Program-made: the position numbers and the translations under genes
Notes under the pieces: model-generated
Database searches by the model: none
Told to the model about the DNA's origin: nothing
Seen by the model: the letters and a program-made list of their open reading frames with translations, nothing else
Part shown: positions 1 through 15,435 of the stretch, piece after piece
How positions within the stretch are numbered: the stretch's first letter is position 1
Layout: each line of letters opens with the position of its first letter
NCBI RefSeq assembly: GCF_018802765.1
Contig: NZ_CP069163.1
Coordinates: 620,001-684,000 of the forward strand
From: Paludibacterium sp. B53371
GTDB taxonomy: Bacteria > Pseudomonadota > Gammaproteobacteria > Burkholderiales > Chromobacteriaceae
Direction of reading: 5' to 3'
Length of the DNA stretch: 64,000 bases

Positions 1-207
1 GAGCGCACGATGCGCTACATCAACACCGACCTGCATCCGGATATCACCACGATCTTCCTGCTGCCGCCGCGTGAATATGCCGAAGTCTCCTCGACCATGG
101 TCAAGGGGCTGGTCGGTCCGCGAGGCTGGGAAACCGTGATCCGCCAGTATGTGCCGGATCCGGTCTATCGCAAGCTGATGGCCATGTATACGCTCAGCGG
201 CAGCTGA
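1..207 (+). CDS. Phosphopantetheine adenylyltransferase-like protein (CoaD family), C-terminal fragment
   Basis: Only the last 68 codons are present, because the frame stays open to the left edge of the window. CoaD transfers AMP from ATP to 4'-phosphopantetheine, the penultimate step of coenzyme A synthesis in the cytoplasm. The fragment has a run of the type TIFLLPP followed by [10 protein letters not shown], which matches the ISSTxVR/K nucleotidyltransferase signature near the C-terminus of CoaD enzymes. The preceding ERTMRYIN segment also fits. The rest of the tail is less typical, so another member of the cytidylyltransferase-like superfamily is possible. The N-terminal HxGH motif that would settle the family lies outside the window. 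Confidence 0.5.
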   Translation, partial: ERTMRYINTDLHPDITTIFLLPPREYAEVSSTMVKGLVGPRGWETVIRQYVPDPVYRKLMAMYTLSGS

Positions 208-302
208 GCCGGAACGGAATTTGACAGTGACGCGCGTCGGCATCAAGCTGACGCGCGTCATGTTTTTTGTGCCCGGCAGGACCGGGCAGTAGGGAGCCAA
301 TC

Positions 303-1250
303 ATGTCGGACATCAACGCCTTTGCCAATCGCCTCGGCAAGAACTTCAAGCATTTCGGCAAATGGGCGAAGCGGCAGGGTATCGAGGCCTGGCGAGCTTA
401 TGATCGCGATATCCCCCAGTTTCCTGTCGCCGTCGATATCTATGGCAGCCATTGCCATCTGCAGGAGTACGACACCGGCTGGGTGATGAGCGATGAGGAA
501 CATGATGGCTGGTTGCAGGCGGTCTGCCAGTCGGTGGCGGACGTCACCGGGATCGAGCTGTCGCATATTGGTGTCAAGACGCGTCGTCGGCAAAAGGGGA
601 CAAGTCAGTACGAAAAGACCGGCAGCCAGGGCGAGGACTTTGTCGTCGAGGAGTTCGGTCAGCGCTTCTGGGTCAACATGGATGCCTATCTGGATACCGG
701 CCTGTTCCTGGATCACCGCAATACCCGCAAGCGGGTGCGTGAAGAGGCCGCCGGCAAGCGCTTCCTTAATCTGTTTGCCTATACCGGCAGTTTCTCCGTC
801 TATGCCGCCAGTGGCGGTGCCGTGCTGTCCGAGACGGTTGATCTCTCCAATACTTATCTGGATTGGGCAGGGCGCAATTTCGATCTCAACGGCCTGGATC
901 GTGCGCGCCATCAGCTGGTGCGCAGCGATGTGTTCCAGTATCTGGTCATGGCCATTGCCGAGCGCAAGCAGTTCGATCTGATCGTGATGGATCCGCCGAG
1001 TTTTTCCAATTCCAAAAAGATGAGCGATACCCTGGATGTGCAGCGCGATCACCCCTGGCTGATCGAACAGGCGATGAAACTACTCAGTCCGGACGGAACG
1101 CTATATTTCTCCAATAACCTGCGCAGCTTCGAACTCGATGGCAAATTGCCCATCCTTTATCAGGTCAAGGATCTCAGTGCCCAGTCGGTCCCGGAGGATT
1201 TTCGCAACAAGAAAATCCATCAGTGTTATCAGTTGCGCCATCTGCCTTGA
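303..1250 (+). CDS. Class I SAM-dependent 23S rRNA methyltransferase, stand-alone RlmK-type
   Basis: This 315-residue protein corresponds to the C-terminal (RlmK) half of the E. coli RlmKL fusion, which makes 7-methylguanosine at position 2069 of 23S rRNA. Family features are the opening FANRLGKNFKHFGKWAKR, the segment VKTRRRQKG, LDTGLFLDHR, the SAM-binding run FLNLFAYTGSFSVYAA and the catalytic-loop motif DPPSFSNSKK. The THUMP and RlmL domains are absent, so it stands alone. The ATG at 303 was chosen because AGGGAG lies just upstream; an in-frame start at 267 would add a non-family extension. The gene is alone on this strand before the thioredoxin gene. Family assignment is strong; the exact target base is inferred. 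Confidence 0.8.
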   Translation: MSDINAFANRLGKNFKHFGKWAKRQGIEAWRAYDRDIPQFPVAVDIYGSHCHLQEYDTGWVMSDEEHDGWLQAVCQSVADVTGIELSHIGVKTRRRQKGTSQYEKTGSQGEDFVVEEFGQRFWVNMDAYLDTGLFLDHRNTRKRVREEAAGKRFLNLFAYTGSFSVYAASGGAVLSETVDLSNTYLDWAGRNFDLNGLDRARHQLVRSDVFQYLVMAIAERKQFDLIVMDPPSFSNSKKMSDTLDVQRDHPWLIEQAMKLLSPDGTLYFSNNLRSFELDGKLPILYQVKDLSAQSVPEDFRNKKIHQCYQLRHLP

Positions 1251-1358
1251 GCCGGGGCTATCGGTACTGTTGATAAATTCAATCGATTAACTGTCTTGTG
1301 GAATATATAAGGCGACCCTATTCTCCAGTGTAACGTTGAGACTGAAGGGGAGGGCGCC

Positions 1359-1712
1359 ATGGCTGTACTTGAACTGACTGCGGAAAACTTTAACGAGACG
1401 GTCGATCGTGATGGCATCGTCCTGCTGGATTTCTGGGCGCCGTGGTGTGGACCATGCAAAATGTTCGGACCGGTCTTTACGGCAGCGGCCGAAAAACATC
1501 CTGATATTCTGTTTGCCAAGATCAATACCGAAGATCAGCCGGCTTTGGCGCAGCACTTCAATATCCGCTCTATCCCGACACTGATGGCGCTGCGCGACCG
1601 AACGCTGGTGTTCAACCAGGCGGGGGCGATGATGAGCGCTCAATTCGAACAATTGATTCAGGCCGTGCGTGATCTGGACATGAAAGAAGTGCGCCAGCAG
1701 GCACAGGGATAG
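1359..1712 (+). CDS. Thioredoxin family protein
   Basis: A 117-residue cytoplasmic thioredoxin-fold protein that should reduce disulfides with electrons from thioredoxin reductase. The active site WCGPC is at residues 29-33, and the cis-proline loop RSIPT follows about 40 residues later, as in TrxA. Length and architecture are those of a single-domain thioredoxin with no signal peptide. It has its own start with AGGGGAG upstream and is followed at once by a strong terminator, so it is probably monocistronic. Whether it is the main thioredoxin or a second copy cannot be told here, so no symbol is given. Confidence 0.85.
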   Translation: MAVLELTAENFNETVDRDGIVLLDFWAPWCGPCKMFGPVFTAAAEKHPDILFAKINTEDQPALAQHFNIRSIPTLMALRDRTLVFNQAGAMMSAQFEQLIQAVRDLDMKEVRQQAQG

Positions 1713-1730
1713 GCAGATGGTGCAATGCAA

Positions 1731-1760
1731 AAACGGCGGGCGCAGCCCGCCGTTTTTTTT
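1731..1760 (+). terminator. Rho-independent terminator after the thioredoxin gene
   Basis: The stem CGGCGGG / CCCGCCG with loop CGCAG is followed by eight T residues. It closes the thioredoxin transcript ahead of the rRNA operon promoter. Confidence 0.85.
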
Positions 1761-1817
1761 ATTGCCTTTTTCTTCAGTGGCTTAGCGTAAAGTTACCGTT
1801 TTTTGTCAGAAAGGGTG

Positions 1818-1846
1818 TTGACGACCCTGCGTCCGGCCGGTATAGT
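1818..1846 (+). promoter_or_regulatory. rRNA operon sigma-70 promoter (P1-like)
   Basis: TTGACG at 1818-1823 and TATAGT at 1841-1846 are separated by exactly 17 bases, with a GC-rich discriminator after the -10 box. The promoter lies about 170 bases upstream of mature 16S rRNA, as expected. No gene occupies 1713-2015; this stretch holds the terminator, this promoter, boxA and the 16S processing leader. Confidence 0.75.
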
Positions 1847-1878
1847 TCGCCTCCTCGCTGCAGCAACAACGCAGCACC

Positions 1879-1890
1879 GCTCTTTAACAA
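1879..1890 (+). promoter_or_regulatory. boxA antitermination element, rRNA leader
   Basis: GCTCTTTAACAA matches the boxA core (TGCTCTTTAACAA) bound by NusB-NusE to protect rRNA transcription from Rho. A second copy lies in the 16S-23S spacer. Confidence 0.7.
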
Positions 1891-1894
1891 AACG

Positions 1895-1917
1895 AACAAC
1901 CGATAGGTGTGAGTGCC
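1895..1917 (+). other. 5' arm of the 16S processing stem
   Basis: AACAACCGATAGG followed by TGTGAGTGCC is complementary, with one bulge and one mismatch, to 3572-3595 downstream of 16S. The paired arms form the long stalk cut by RNase III during 16S maturation. Confidence 0.7.
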
Positions 1918-2015
1918 GGGAAAGACCGACACTTGCACTGCAAGAGACAGAAAAAAACCTTACGGGGTTCTTTTGAAGTCCTTGCGTGCCAGATAGTACG
2001 AAAAGCATAGAGATT

Positions 2016-6703
<4,688 letters not shown>

Positions 6704-6776
6704 ATCATTTGATGGGCTTTGTGCCCGATACATACGAATTCAAACCAAACGGCTTCTGCAGTTTGTAGACAGTTTA

Positions 6777-6894
6777 TGTCTGGCGGCCATAGCGAGGTGG
6801 TCCCACGCCTTCCCATCCCGAACAGGACCGTGAAACGCCTTAGCGCCGATGATAGTGCGGCATTCGCCGTGTGAAAGTAGGACACTGCCAGACT
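6777..6894 (+). rRNA. rrf: 5S ribosomal RNA
   Basis: About 118 bases, starting TGTCTGGCGGCCATAGCGAG and ending GACACTGCCAGACT; the two ends are complementary as in all 5S rRNAs. The conserved CCCATCCCGAAC loop B/C region is present. It lies 73 bases after 23S and no tRNA follows it. Confidence 0.95.
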
Positions 6895-6902
6895 CCCCAT
6901 GC

Positions 6903-6932
6903 AAAGCCCAGACCTTCAGGTCTGGGCTTTTT
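6903..6932 (+). terminator. rRNA operon terminator
   Basis: AAAGCCCAGACC and GGTCTGGGCTTT form a perfect 12-base stem with loop TTCA followed by T residues, just 3' of 5S. Confidence 0.9.
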
Positions 6933-6963
6933 GCTTTGTGGTGCCGCAGGAGGCGCGATAAGC

Positions 6964-6991
6964 AAAAGCCCGGATCGATGATCCGGGCTTT
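6964..6991 (-). terminator. Terminator facing the DUF3313 gene
   Basis: AAAGCCCGGAT / ATCCGGGCTTT forms a perfect 11-base stem with loop CGATG. Read on the minus strand it ends in TTTTGCT and lies about 40 bases past the stop of the minus-strand gene. It may also back up the rRNA terminator. Confidence 0.65.
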
Positions 6992-7030
6992 GTGGTGTGT
7001 CGCTTCCCGACGGGACAGAAGGCTGTGGGC

Positions 7031-7720
7031 CTACTGCTTGGCGCCCGGCAACGTCTGCGCAAGCCGCACGGCGACATCCTTGCTCCAGCTGTCCAGCCAG
7101 TCCTGGAAGTGACTCATCGAAACGGCCTCAGAGCCGTTCTTGTTCTCATGGCGCAGGCCATAGCCCCCCGCCACCATTTGTCCGGTCTGGGCATCATCCA
7201 GCTGACCCACGGTCGAGAGCTTGACGATATATTTCTGCAAACCCGTTGCCCGCCGAGCCAGGTTAAAGACCATTTTGATCGGCAAAACATCGGAGACTTC
7301 AAACCCTTGAGGACTCTGCTCAATGTGCGTGACGGCGATGCGCAGGATGATCACTCCCGGGCCTGGCTGGTCGGTCACTTTCAGGCCCTGTGCCTGCAAG
7401 GCCTTGGTCATGGTTTGCTGGAACAGCTGGGCAGCCTGGCCCGTTTCGTCACTGACCAGTGCCTGCCACTGTTTGTCCTGCTTCTGCTCCAGAATGACCA
7501 GCGGCGCTACCATGATCTGGTTGTATTGCAGCAGGTCCGCCCCGGGTTTGAGGTAGTAAAACTGCCCCGGATAGCCTTTCAATGGCTTGAATTGGGACTT
7601 GGGGATATTGAACAGCAACTCCGGCTGAATCGTGGACGGCGCAGGGTCAGCCGCCATGGCCAACTGACAGGACAGTGCCAGCAGCGTGCTGGCACACAGG
7701 CATTTGAGGCTTCGCTTCAT
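7031..7720 (-). CDS. DUF3313 family exported protein
   Basis: A 229-residue protein of the DUF3313 family, whose function is unknown. The chosen start gives a clear signal peptide: MKR, a hydrophobic run with CLCASTLLALSCQLA, and a likely signal peptidase I site after AMA. The product is therefore probably periplasmic or outer-membrane associated. The family region is recognisable by FYYLKPGADLLQYNQIMVAP, a later VILRIAVTHIE strand and an A-G-G-Y-G segment. Upstream in-frame codons to 7804 are open, but starting there would bury the signal peptide. It has its own terminator and no obvious operon partner. Many DUF3313 members are lipoproteins; this one shows no lipobox. Confidence 0.7.
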   Translation of the reverse strand: MKRSLKCLCASTLLALSCQLAMAADPAPSTIQPELLFNIPKSQFKPLKGYPGQFYYLKPGADLLQYNQIMVAPLVILEQKQDKQWQALVSDETGQAAQLFQQTMTKALQAQGLKVTDQPGPGVIILRIAVTHIEQSPQGFEVSDVLPIKMVFNLARRATGLQKYIVKLSTVGQLDDAQTGQMVAGGYGLRHENKNGSEAVSMSHFQDWLDSWSKDVAVRLAQTLPGAKQ

Positions 7721-7858
7721 GATCACCCTTATACAGGTAGCGCTGCGGGGTTGTCGGATGACTTCGGTTGGGTTGTTGGGTGGAATGTCCCACAACATCA
7801 TCATATTTTAGACAGTAGGTATCATCAAATGTCCCGATATGAACATGAAAAATGACGT

Positions 7859-9790
7859 TCAGGCGGGGCGCCAGATGAAGGGCTCGCTCATGACCTGGAG
7901 CTGATCTTCTTTCGGGCCGGCTTCCAGCAGGCGCAGGCGCAGGTCACGCTGGGAGGCATCCAGCAGCGTATTCAGATGGATGCGCAGTTTACGGATTTGC
8001 GTGTCATCGGTCAGATGATCGATCTGGCAATAGACTGAAGCGGTGGCCTGGGAGCTCTGCTGACGGATGGCCGAAGCCCGTTCGACCAACTCTTTCTGTT
8101 CGGCAATACGAGCCTGAATCTGCTGATTGATTGCCGCCGCGGCCGTCAGTGATGGCGTGATTCGTGCCTTGATCTTCAGCAGATTGGCCTTCTGCTCCTC
8201 ATTGAGTACCAGTTCCTTGCGTTGCACCTTGCCGGCAATCGCCAGATAGTTGCGCACATCCGGGTCGGCGACCAGTGCGTCATACTTCTTGCGCATCTCC
8301 TCGATTTCACCGGTGATTTCGCTGCTGCGAAAGCGCATTTCATTGATGCGGGCATTGAGCAGGCTGAGATCTGGCAACACCACCGAGACCATGGTCGGCG
8401 TATTGCGCCGGCTGTGCGCCTGCTCGATATGAACCTGACGACCGGCCATCTGGCTGCCGTGTGCCGCCTTGATCCGGATTTCTTCGCCGACAATGCAACA
8501 ATTCACGGCAGACTCGATCTCGATGTGCTGACCGATCACAAACACATTCTCGGCCCGGCTCAGGGTAATCGTGCCCTTTTTGGCGATGACCGTTGCATTG
8601 CTGGTCAGTCCGTCGATGTGGATGTCGCCATCCTCATTGATGGCCGAGCCGCCGACCAGGTTCTGCTTCAGCTGAATGGTGCCGCCCTCGGAGATCACTT
8701 CGCCGAAGACATCGGCCATCACGGTAATGCTCTTGCCTCGGACGACCCGTTTTTCCTGGATCTCGCCATGCTCCTCAAAGTGCTCGCCCTTGAGCGCGAT
8801 GTCACCGGTGGTTTTCAGACTGACGCCGGAGTAATTGATGATTTTTTCCGTGACGGCGATGCGATTGCTGGCAGTGTCGATATTCAGGAAACCGTTGATA
8901 CGGGCGACGATGAATTCCCCTTCCGCGGTCTGTTCGATCGCCGTCCCTTCCCCCGCCAGCACCCGCAGGTCGAAGTCATCCGGCAGTGGTGGCTCGACGG
9001 GTTTGCCTGACAGGCTGAAGCCCGGCAGACCAAGTTCACGCGGGGACTTCTGCATCAGCCGATCGCCCGCTTTGACCTGGGGGAAGCGATTACCGAAGTG
9101 GCGCAGATCGATGGCGCCATTGGGAAGTTTGAGCGGTGCGTCATCGCGGCGCATCTGGCTGCCGACTTCGACCAGGTTGGCATCCTTGCCCGGTGTGACC
9201 GGCAGGGCATGGGCAACGGCGATACGGGCATATTTGTTGCTGCCGATGGTCGCGCGTACCACGGCCTCATCAATGCCATAGCGGATCCCCTTGACCCACA
9301 TGGCGGCGACAAACTCGTCAAAATCCAGCGTCGCTTTAACCTGAACAACTTTCTGGTCGAGGCCGATGACATCCTGTGTGCCGTCTTCGAGTTCTTCATA
9401 GATCGGCACCGAGATAGTCTTGTCCATCATCACCGGTTCGAACAGGTATTCGGCGCTGTCATCCGCGAGAAAGGGATTGCGATACAGCGCCTGCCGATTG
9501 GCGGGAAAGGGCTGGATACCTGTTGCAATGCGAACCTTGCCGACCTTGCTGATGCTGGCCGCCGCCCGGGTCGCCAGCATTTCCGGCGTGTACTGGCTGA
9601 TGAGGCGGAGAAAGGCAGGATAGTCGAGGTTTTGCAGGCAATAACCGGCGGCAAACATGCGGTCGACGAATTCACAGAACAGCGCGGAAGAGTCCATCCT
9701 GCCCAGATCGACCCACACGCCCTGCTCATTGAGCTCAATGAAAGGGGGATCGCCGAATTCGCGAAGAAGGGAAGGCTGACTCGTCTGCAT
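7859..9790 (-). CDS. DUF342 / FapA-like polymer-forming protein
   Basis: A 643-residue protein of the DUF342 (FapA) family. The N-terminal part (residues about 1-200) carries a helical region and the family segment KVVQVKATLDFDEF. The middle (about 250-460) is a repetitive beta-helix with runs such as GDIALKGEHFEEHGEI and GTITLSRAENVFVIG. The C-terminal 170 residues are helical and coiled-coil-like. FapA was named from flagellar assembly in some bacteria, but the family is widespread and biochemically undefined. No flagellar genes are nearby, so a flagellar role is not supported here. There is no signal peptide, so it is probably cytoplasmic. Confidence 0.75.
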   Translation of the reverse strand: MQTSQPSLLREFGDPPFIELNEQGVWVDLGRMDSSALFCEFVDRMFAAGYCLQNLDYPAFLRLISQYTPEMLATRAAASISKVGKVRIATGIQPFPANRQALYRNPFLADDSAEYLFEPVMMDKTISVPIYEELEDGTQDVIGLDQKVVQVKATLDFDEFVAAMWVKGIRYGIDEAVVRATIGSNKYARIAVAHALPVTPGKDANLVEVGSQMRRDDAPLKLPNGAIDLRHFGNRFPQVKAGDRLMQKSPRELGLPGFSLSGKPVEPPLPDDFDLRVLAGEGTAIEQTAEGEFIVARINGFLNIDTASNRIAVTEKIINYSGVSLKTTGDIALKGEHFEEHGEIQEKRVVRGKSITVMADVFGEVISEGGTIQLKQNLVGGSAINEDGDIHIDGLTSNATVIAKKGTITLSRAENVFVIGQHIEIESAVNCCIVGEEIRIKAAHGSQMAGRQVHIEQAHSRRNTPTMVSVVLPDLSLLNARINEMRFRSSEITGEIEEMRKKYDALVADPDVRNYLAIAGKVQRKELVLNEEQKANLLKIKARITPSLTAAAAINQQIQARIAEQKELVERASAIRQQSSQATASVYCQIDHLTDDTQIRKLRIHLNTLLDASQRDLRLRLLEAGPKEDQLQVMSEPFIWRPA

Positions 9791-9899
9791 GATGTGACGC
9801 TTGATCCGGGAAATTTATGACAAAGGGAAATGCTGATTATGCCTGAATTGGCTTCTTCAGCATGGCTTTTTGTCATCAAATTTCAAGGAGCGATTTGCG

Positions 9900-11246
9900 T
9901 CACAAGATCCGGTAGATCAGACGGTCGATCCGGACGCGGCTCAGTCGTGTCAGTAGCTTGCGGACACGCTCCGGATACTGGCGCAGGGTCTCCAGTTCGC
10001 GATGTTGCTGGATGGTGCGGGTGTGGCGGTGAATGGCATCCAGCTCCTGCTGCTTCAGCGCCTGCAGCTCCCCGTGTGGATCATGGATCAACAGGGCATT
10101 TTCCAGATCGAGACTGAACGCGCGCGGGTTGAGATTGTTACCGGTGAGCAAGTGGTAGTGATCGTCGACCCAGATGCCCTTGAGGTGGAAGCTGTTGGTG
10201 CCGTCCTTCCACAAGTGCAGCTTCAACTGGCCATTGAGCAGGGCTTTGCGGTGCTGTTTGGCAAAACGGCGCAGATTGACCTCATACAGATAGGGCAGTG
10301 CGCCGATGGCCTTGAAGGACTCATGTGGCGGGATGAAGAAATCGTTGGCGGTCTTGTCGCCGACGATGATCTCCAGCTGGACGCCGCGCTGGATCAGACG
10401 GTTGATTTCGCGGGTGACCGGCTTGGGAAAGTTGAAATACGGGGTACAGATGATGACCCGTTCGCGGGCACTGGACAGCAGGTCGAGCACATGGCGATTG
10501 AGCGGGTTGTTGCGGCCAATGCCGATCAGCGGCGTCACCGCCAGACCGTTCTGCGCCTCCAGGCTGGCATGCGAGACATCATAGCGTGCCATGGCCAGTT
10601 GTCGGCGCAGCAGGCGGATCTCCCGCCGCAACAGGCGTGTCGGCGGACAGTCCGCCTGATCCAGACGGTGCACGGCCGGCGAGGACAGCAGATACTGGCG
10701 GGTAAAGTTGACCAGGGCATCGGCCAGTTCACGACAATGCAGCAGGTGGTAGCGGTCGTGGCGGTATTTGTCCTGATACTGCAGATAAACCTCGTTCAGG
10801 CTGGCACCGCTGTACAGCACGGTATCATCGAAGACGAAGCCCTTCAGGTGCAGCACGCCGAACAACTCGCGGGTTTGTACCGGGACACCGTAGACCGGAA
10901 TGGCACCGTCGTGCGCGTCACTGCTGGCCCGGTACCAGGCTGCATTGCCGGCCTGCTTGCCCGCGCCGATCAGTCCGCGCTGGGCTCTGTGCCAGTCGAC
11001 CAGTACCCGCACATCCAGCTCCGGGTGGGCGCGGCGGGCCGCCAGCAGGGCCTCCATGACTTCATGGCCGGCGTCATCGTCCTGTAAATAGAGCGCCGTC
11101 AGATAGATGCGCTGGCGCGCACGGGCAATCTGCTGCAGCAGCACCTGGCGAAAGTCGGCGGCGCTGGTCAGGGTTTCCACCTCGGCGGCGGTCAGAGGAA
11201 AGCGCGGTAATTGTTGCAGTGTCGGACGTGGATAGAGAAGCGCCAT
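9900..11246 (-). CDS. pssA: CDP-diacylglycerol-serine O-phosphatidyltransferase
   Basis: Makes phosphatidylserine from CDP-diacylglycerol and serine, the first step towards phosphatidylethanolamine. It is the E. coli-type enzyme of the phospholipase D superfamily: 448 residues against about 451 in E. coli. The two HKD-type motifs are visible as HLKGFVFD (His133, Lys135) and HLKGIWVDD (His354, Lys356). Between them are the conserved LYSGASLNEVYL and NPLNRHVLDLLSSA segments. The protein has no transmembrane helices, as expected for this peripherally membrane-bound class. It is transcribed separately from its minus-strand neighbours. Confidence 0.93.
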   Translation of the reverse strand: MALLYPRPTLQQLPRFPLTAAEVETLTSAADFRQVLLQQIARARQRIYLTALYLQDDDAGHEVMEALLAARRAHPELDVRVLVDWHRAQRGLIGAGKQAGNAAWYRASSDAHDGAIPVYGVPVQTRELFGVLHLKGFVFDDTVLYSGASLNEVYLQYQDKYRHDRYHLLHCRELADALVNFTRQYLLSSPAVHRLDQADCPPTRLLRREIRLLRRQLAMARYDVSHASLEAQNGLAVTPLIGIGRNNPLNRHVLDLLSSARERVIICTPYFNFPKPVTREINRLIQRGVQLEIIVGDKTANDFFIPPHESFKAIGALPYLYEVNLRRFAKQHRKALLNGQLKLHLWKDGTNSFHLKGIWVDDHYHLLTGNNLNPRAFSLDLENALLIHDPHGELQALKQQELDAIHRHTRTIQQHRELETLRQYPERVRKLLTRLSRVRIDRLIYRIL

Positions 11247-11301
11247 GATTTATTAGTATGCCAGCGTGCAAGCAGAACTCAGTATCTTACCACCATGGTT
11301 A

Positions 11302-12651
11302 TCAGCAGCCCAGCCGGTCCCGCAAGCGGTAGAACGCTACGCCCATCCGGATCAAGGCATTGTCAGCCAGTCCGCGCAGGGGGATCGGCGCAACAGGCAG
11401 GCCCGATAGCAGGTCGAAGCCGCTCGTGTCCTGCTCGATACTGCGGGCCATCAATTCGCCGGCCAGACCGGTCAGGGCGACGCCGTGGCCGGCAAAGCCC
11501 TGCGCGTACAGAATGCGCTCGGATAGGCGTCCGAACTGGGGGGCCTTGTTCAGGCCCATGTCGATCAGGCCGCCCCAGCTGTATTCGATGGGGGTGCCGG
11601 CCAGTTGTGGGAAAATGCGTACCAGCTCTGCCTGACGCTCGGCACGAATGCTGGCCTGATCGCCCTGCGGCCGTTTCAGTCGGCCGCCAAACAGCATGCG
11701 GCCATCGTCGGACAGGCGGAAATAGTTGAGCACATGCCGGCTGTCGCAGATCGCCGCATGGCGGGGTAGCAGGCTGGCGTGCAGCTCGGGTGCCAGGGGG
11801 GCGGTGGCAATGATGTGGGATTGCACCGGCAGGAAGCGTCGCGCCAGGTCGGGGCGCAGTGCGCCAACGTCGACATTAGTGGCCAGGATCAGATGCTCGG
11901 CCCGCACTGTACCGCCCTGCGCGGTCTGGACTTGTACGCCCCTGGCGTCGGTCACGATCTGCGTGACCCGGCTGCGCTCGAACAGCCTGGCGCCCTGTGT
12001 GCTGGCGGCTCTGGCCAGTCCCTGTGTGTAGCGCAAGGGGTGCAGATGGCCGCAACCGGGGTCGTACAGACCGCCAAGATAGGCCGGAGAGTCGATCTGC
12101 TCGCGCAGTGCGGCGCCTTGCAGCAGCTCGGTCCGGCCATAGTCGAGCTGTTGCAGCAACTGTTGCCAGTCAGCCAGCCCCTTCAGTTGGCGCCGGGTCT
12201 CTGCCACGGTGACATAGCCCCAGTGCAGCTGGCAATCAATCTGATGGCGTTCAATGCGGGACTTGAGCAGTGCGACCCCCTGCAAGGAAAGATCCCAGCT
12301 CAGGCGAGCCCCGGCTGCCCCGAGGTGCCGGACCAGCAGGGCATGCGGACAGGCGTAGCCGTGCAGGACCTGACCGCCGCTGCGGCCGGAGGCGCCGAAT
12401 CCGACCAGCCCCCCTTCCAGCAAGACGCAGGGAATGCCTCGTTCTGCCAGCGACAGGGCGGCGCTGACCCCGGTGAGTCCGGCGCCGATAATGCAGACCG
12501 CGGTATCCAGCGTGTGGTTTTCCAGGGCAGGGTAGCTCGCCGGCGTGCCGGCGCTGTGGGCATACCAGGAGTCGATATGCTGTCCCTGAAAGGTGTCGAG
12601 GTGTGGAGCCTGGCGCATGAGCGGTTTCCGTGGCGGCATGGGTGGATCCAT
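11302..12651 (-). CDS. FAD-dependent oxidoreductase, PuuB/OrdL type
   Basis: A 449-residue flavoprotein of the DAO (D-amino acid oxidase) superfamily. The Rossmann motif GAGLTG is at about residues 56-61, with an acidic partner in LLEGG, then GFGASGRSGGQVLHGY, which is typical of gamma-glutamylputrescine oxidase (PuuB/OrdL) enzymes. Near the C-terminus GFAGHGVALTGLAGELMA closes the FAD site. PuuB oxidises gamma-glutamylputrescine in putrescine breakdown. No other puu genes are beside it, so the amine substrate is open. Several in-frame ATGs follow the first one (at about residues 5 and 12), and the true start is uncertain by up to 12 codons. Confidence 0.8.
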   Translation of the reverse strand: MDPPMPPRKPLMRQAPHLDTFQGQHIDSWYAHSAGTPASYPALENHTLDTAVCIIGAGLTGVSAALSLAERGIPCVLLEGGLVGFGASGRSGGQVLHGYACPHALLVRHLGAAGARLSWDLSLQGVALLKSRIERHQIDCQLHWGYVTVAETRRQLKGLADWQQLLQQLDYGRTELLQGAALREQIDSPAYLGGLYDPGCGHLHPLRYTQGLARAASTQGARLFERSRVTQIVTDARGVQVQTAQGGTVRAEHLILATNVDVGALRPDLARRFLPVQSHIIATAPLAPELHASLLPRHAAICDSRHVLNYFRLSDDGRMLFGGRLKRPQGDQASIRAERQAELVRIFPQLAGTPIEYSWGGLIDMGLNKAPQFGRLSERILYAQGFAGHGVALTGLAGELMARSIEQDTSGFDLLSGLPVAPIPLRGLADNALIRMGVAFYRLRDRLGC

Positions 12652-12800
12652 CTTCGCGGTGAGTCTGGCCGGATGTCAATTGTCTGACTGCCTGTGGCTG
12701 GTAATCTGACATCAGGACGGGAAACGCGCCGAATCACGCATGGCATGGATGGTGGAAATGTGCAAAAATTCAGCTAACTTGACGAATTGTAGGTTTTTCC

Positions 12801-13337
12801 ATGCTGGACCGGGACGGATACCGCCCCAATGTCGGAATTGTCATCATCAATGCCCGGAATGAAGTCTTCTGGGGCAAGCGTGTGCGCGAGCACTCATGGC
12901 AGTTCCCGCAGGGGGGCATCAAACCGGGCGAAAGCCCTGAGGCAGCGATGTATCGCGAGCTGCTGGAAGAGGTCGGGCTGTTGCCGCAACACGTGAAGAT
13001 TCTCGGCCGAACCCGTGACTGGCTGCGTTACGAGGTGCCGTCCAACTGGGTTCGACGTGAATGGCGTGGCAGCTACAAGGGACAGAAACAGATCTGGTTC
13101 CTGTTGCGCCTGACCGGGCGCGACTGCGATGTCTGCCTGCGCGCCACGAATCATCCCGAGTTCGACGGCTGGCGCTGGAGCCCCTACTGGGCGCCGGTGG
13201 ATGCCGTGATCGAATTCAAGCGGGACGTCTATGAGCGCGCCCTGCGCGAACTGTCCCGTTTTACCAAAGGCCTGGAGACGCGCGAAGAATTCCTGACGCG
13301 TCAGCCTCCGGCGGCGGTGCCGGACCGTCAGGCCTGA
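12801..13337 (+). CDS. rppH: RNA pyrophosphohydrolase
   Basis: A Nudix hydrolase of 178 residues that removes pyrophosphate from the 5' end of triphosphorylated mRNA and so triggers RNase E decay. The opening [17 protein letters not shown] and [12 protein letters not shown] are diagnostic for RppH, and the Nudix box continues through [14 protein letters not shown]. The length fits the family. It stands divergent from the FAD oxidoreductase gene and ends in a terminator before parE. Confidence 0.95.
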   Translation: MLDRDGYRPNVGIVIINARNEVFWGKRVREHSWQFPQGGIKPGESPEAAMYRELLEEVGLLPQHVKILGRTRDWLRYEVPSNWVRREWRGSYKGQKQIWFLLRLTGRDCDVCLRATNHPEFDGWRWSPYWAPVDAVIEFKRDVYERALRELSRFTKGLETREEFLTRQPPAAVPDRQA

Positions 13338-13352
13338 TTTCCCGTTGATGTG

Positions 13353-13386
13353 GCAGGCGCCTCCTGGTGGGGCGCCTGCTTTTGTT
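13353..13386 (+). terminator. Terminator after rppH
   Basis: GCAGGCGCC / GGCGCCTGC forms a perfect 9-base stem with a 9-base loop followed by TTTTGTTT. Confidence 0.8.
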
Positions 13387-13412
13387 TGATCGATCATTCG
13401 TGACTCAATGCC

Positions 13413-15377
<1,965 letters not shown>

Positions 15378-15435
15378 CCGGTGCAAGCCCCGGTTGCGGC
15401 GATATAATGCTGGCTGAATAAATGACGAGCTGATC

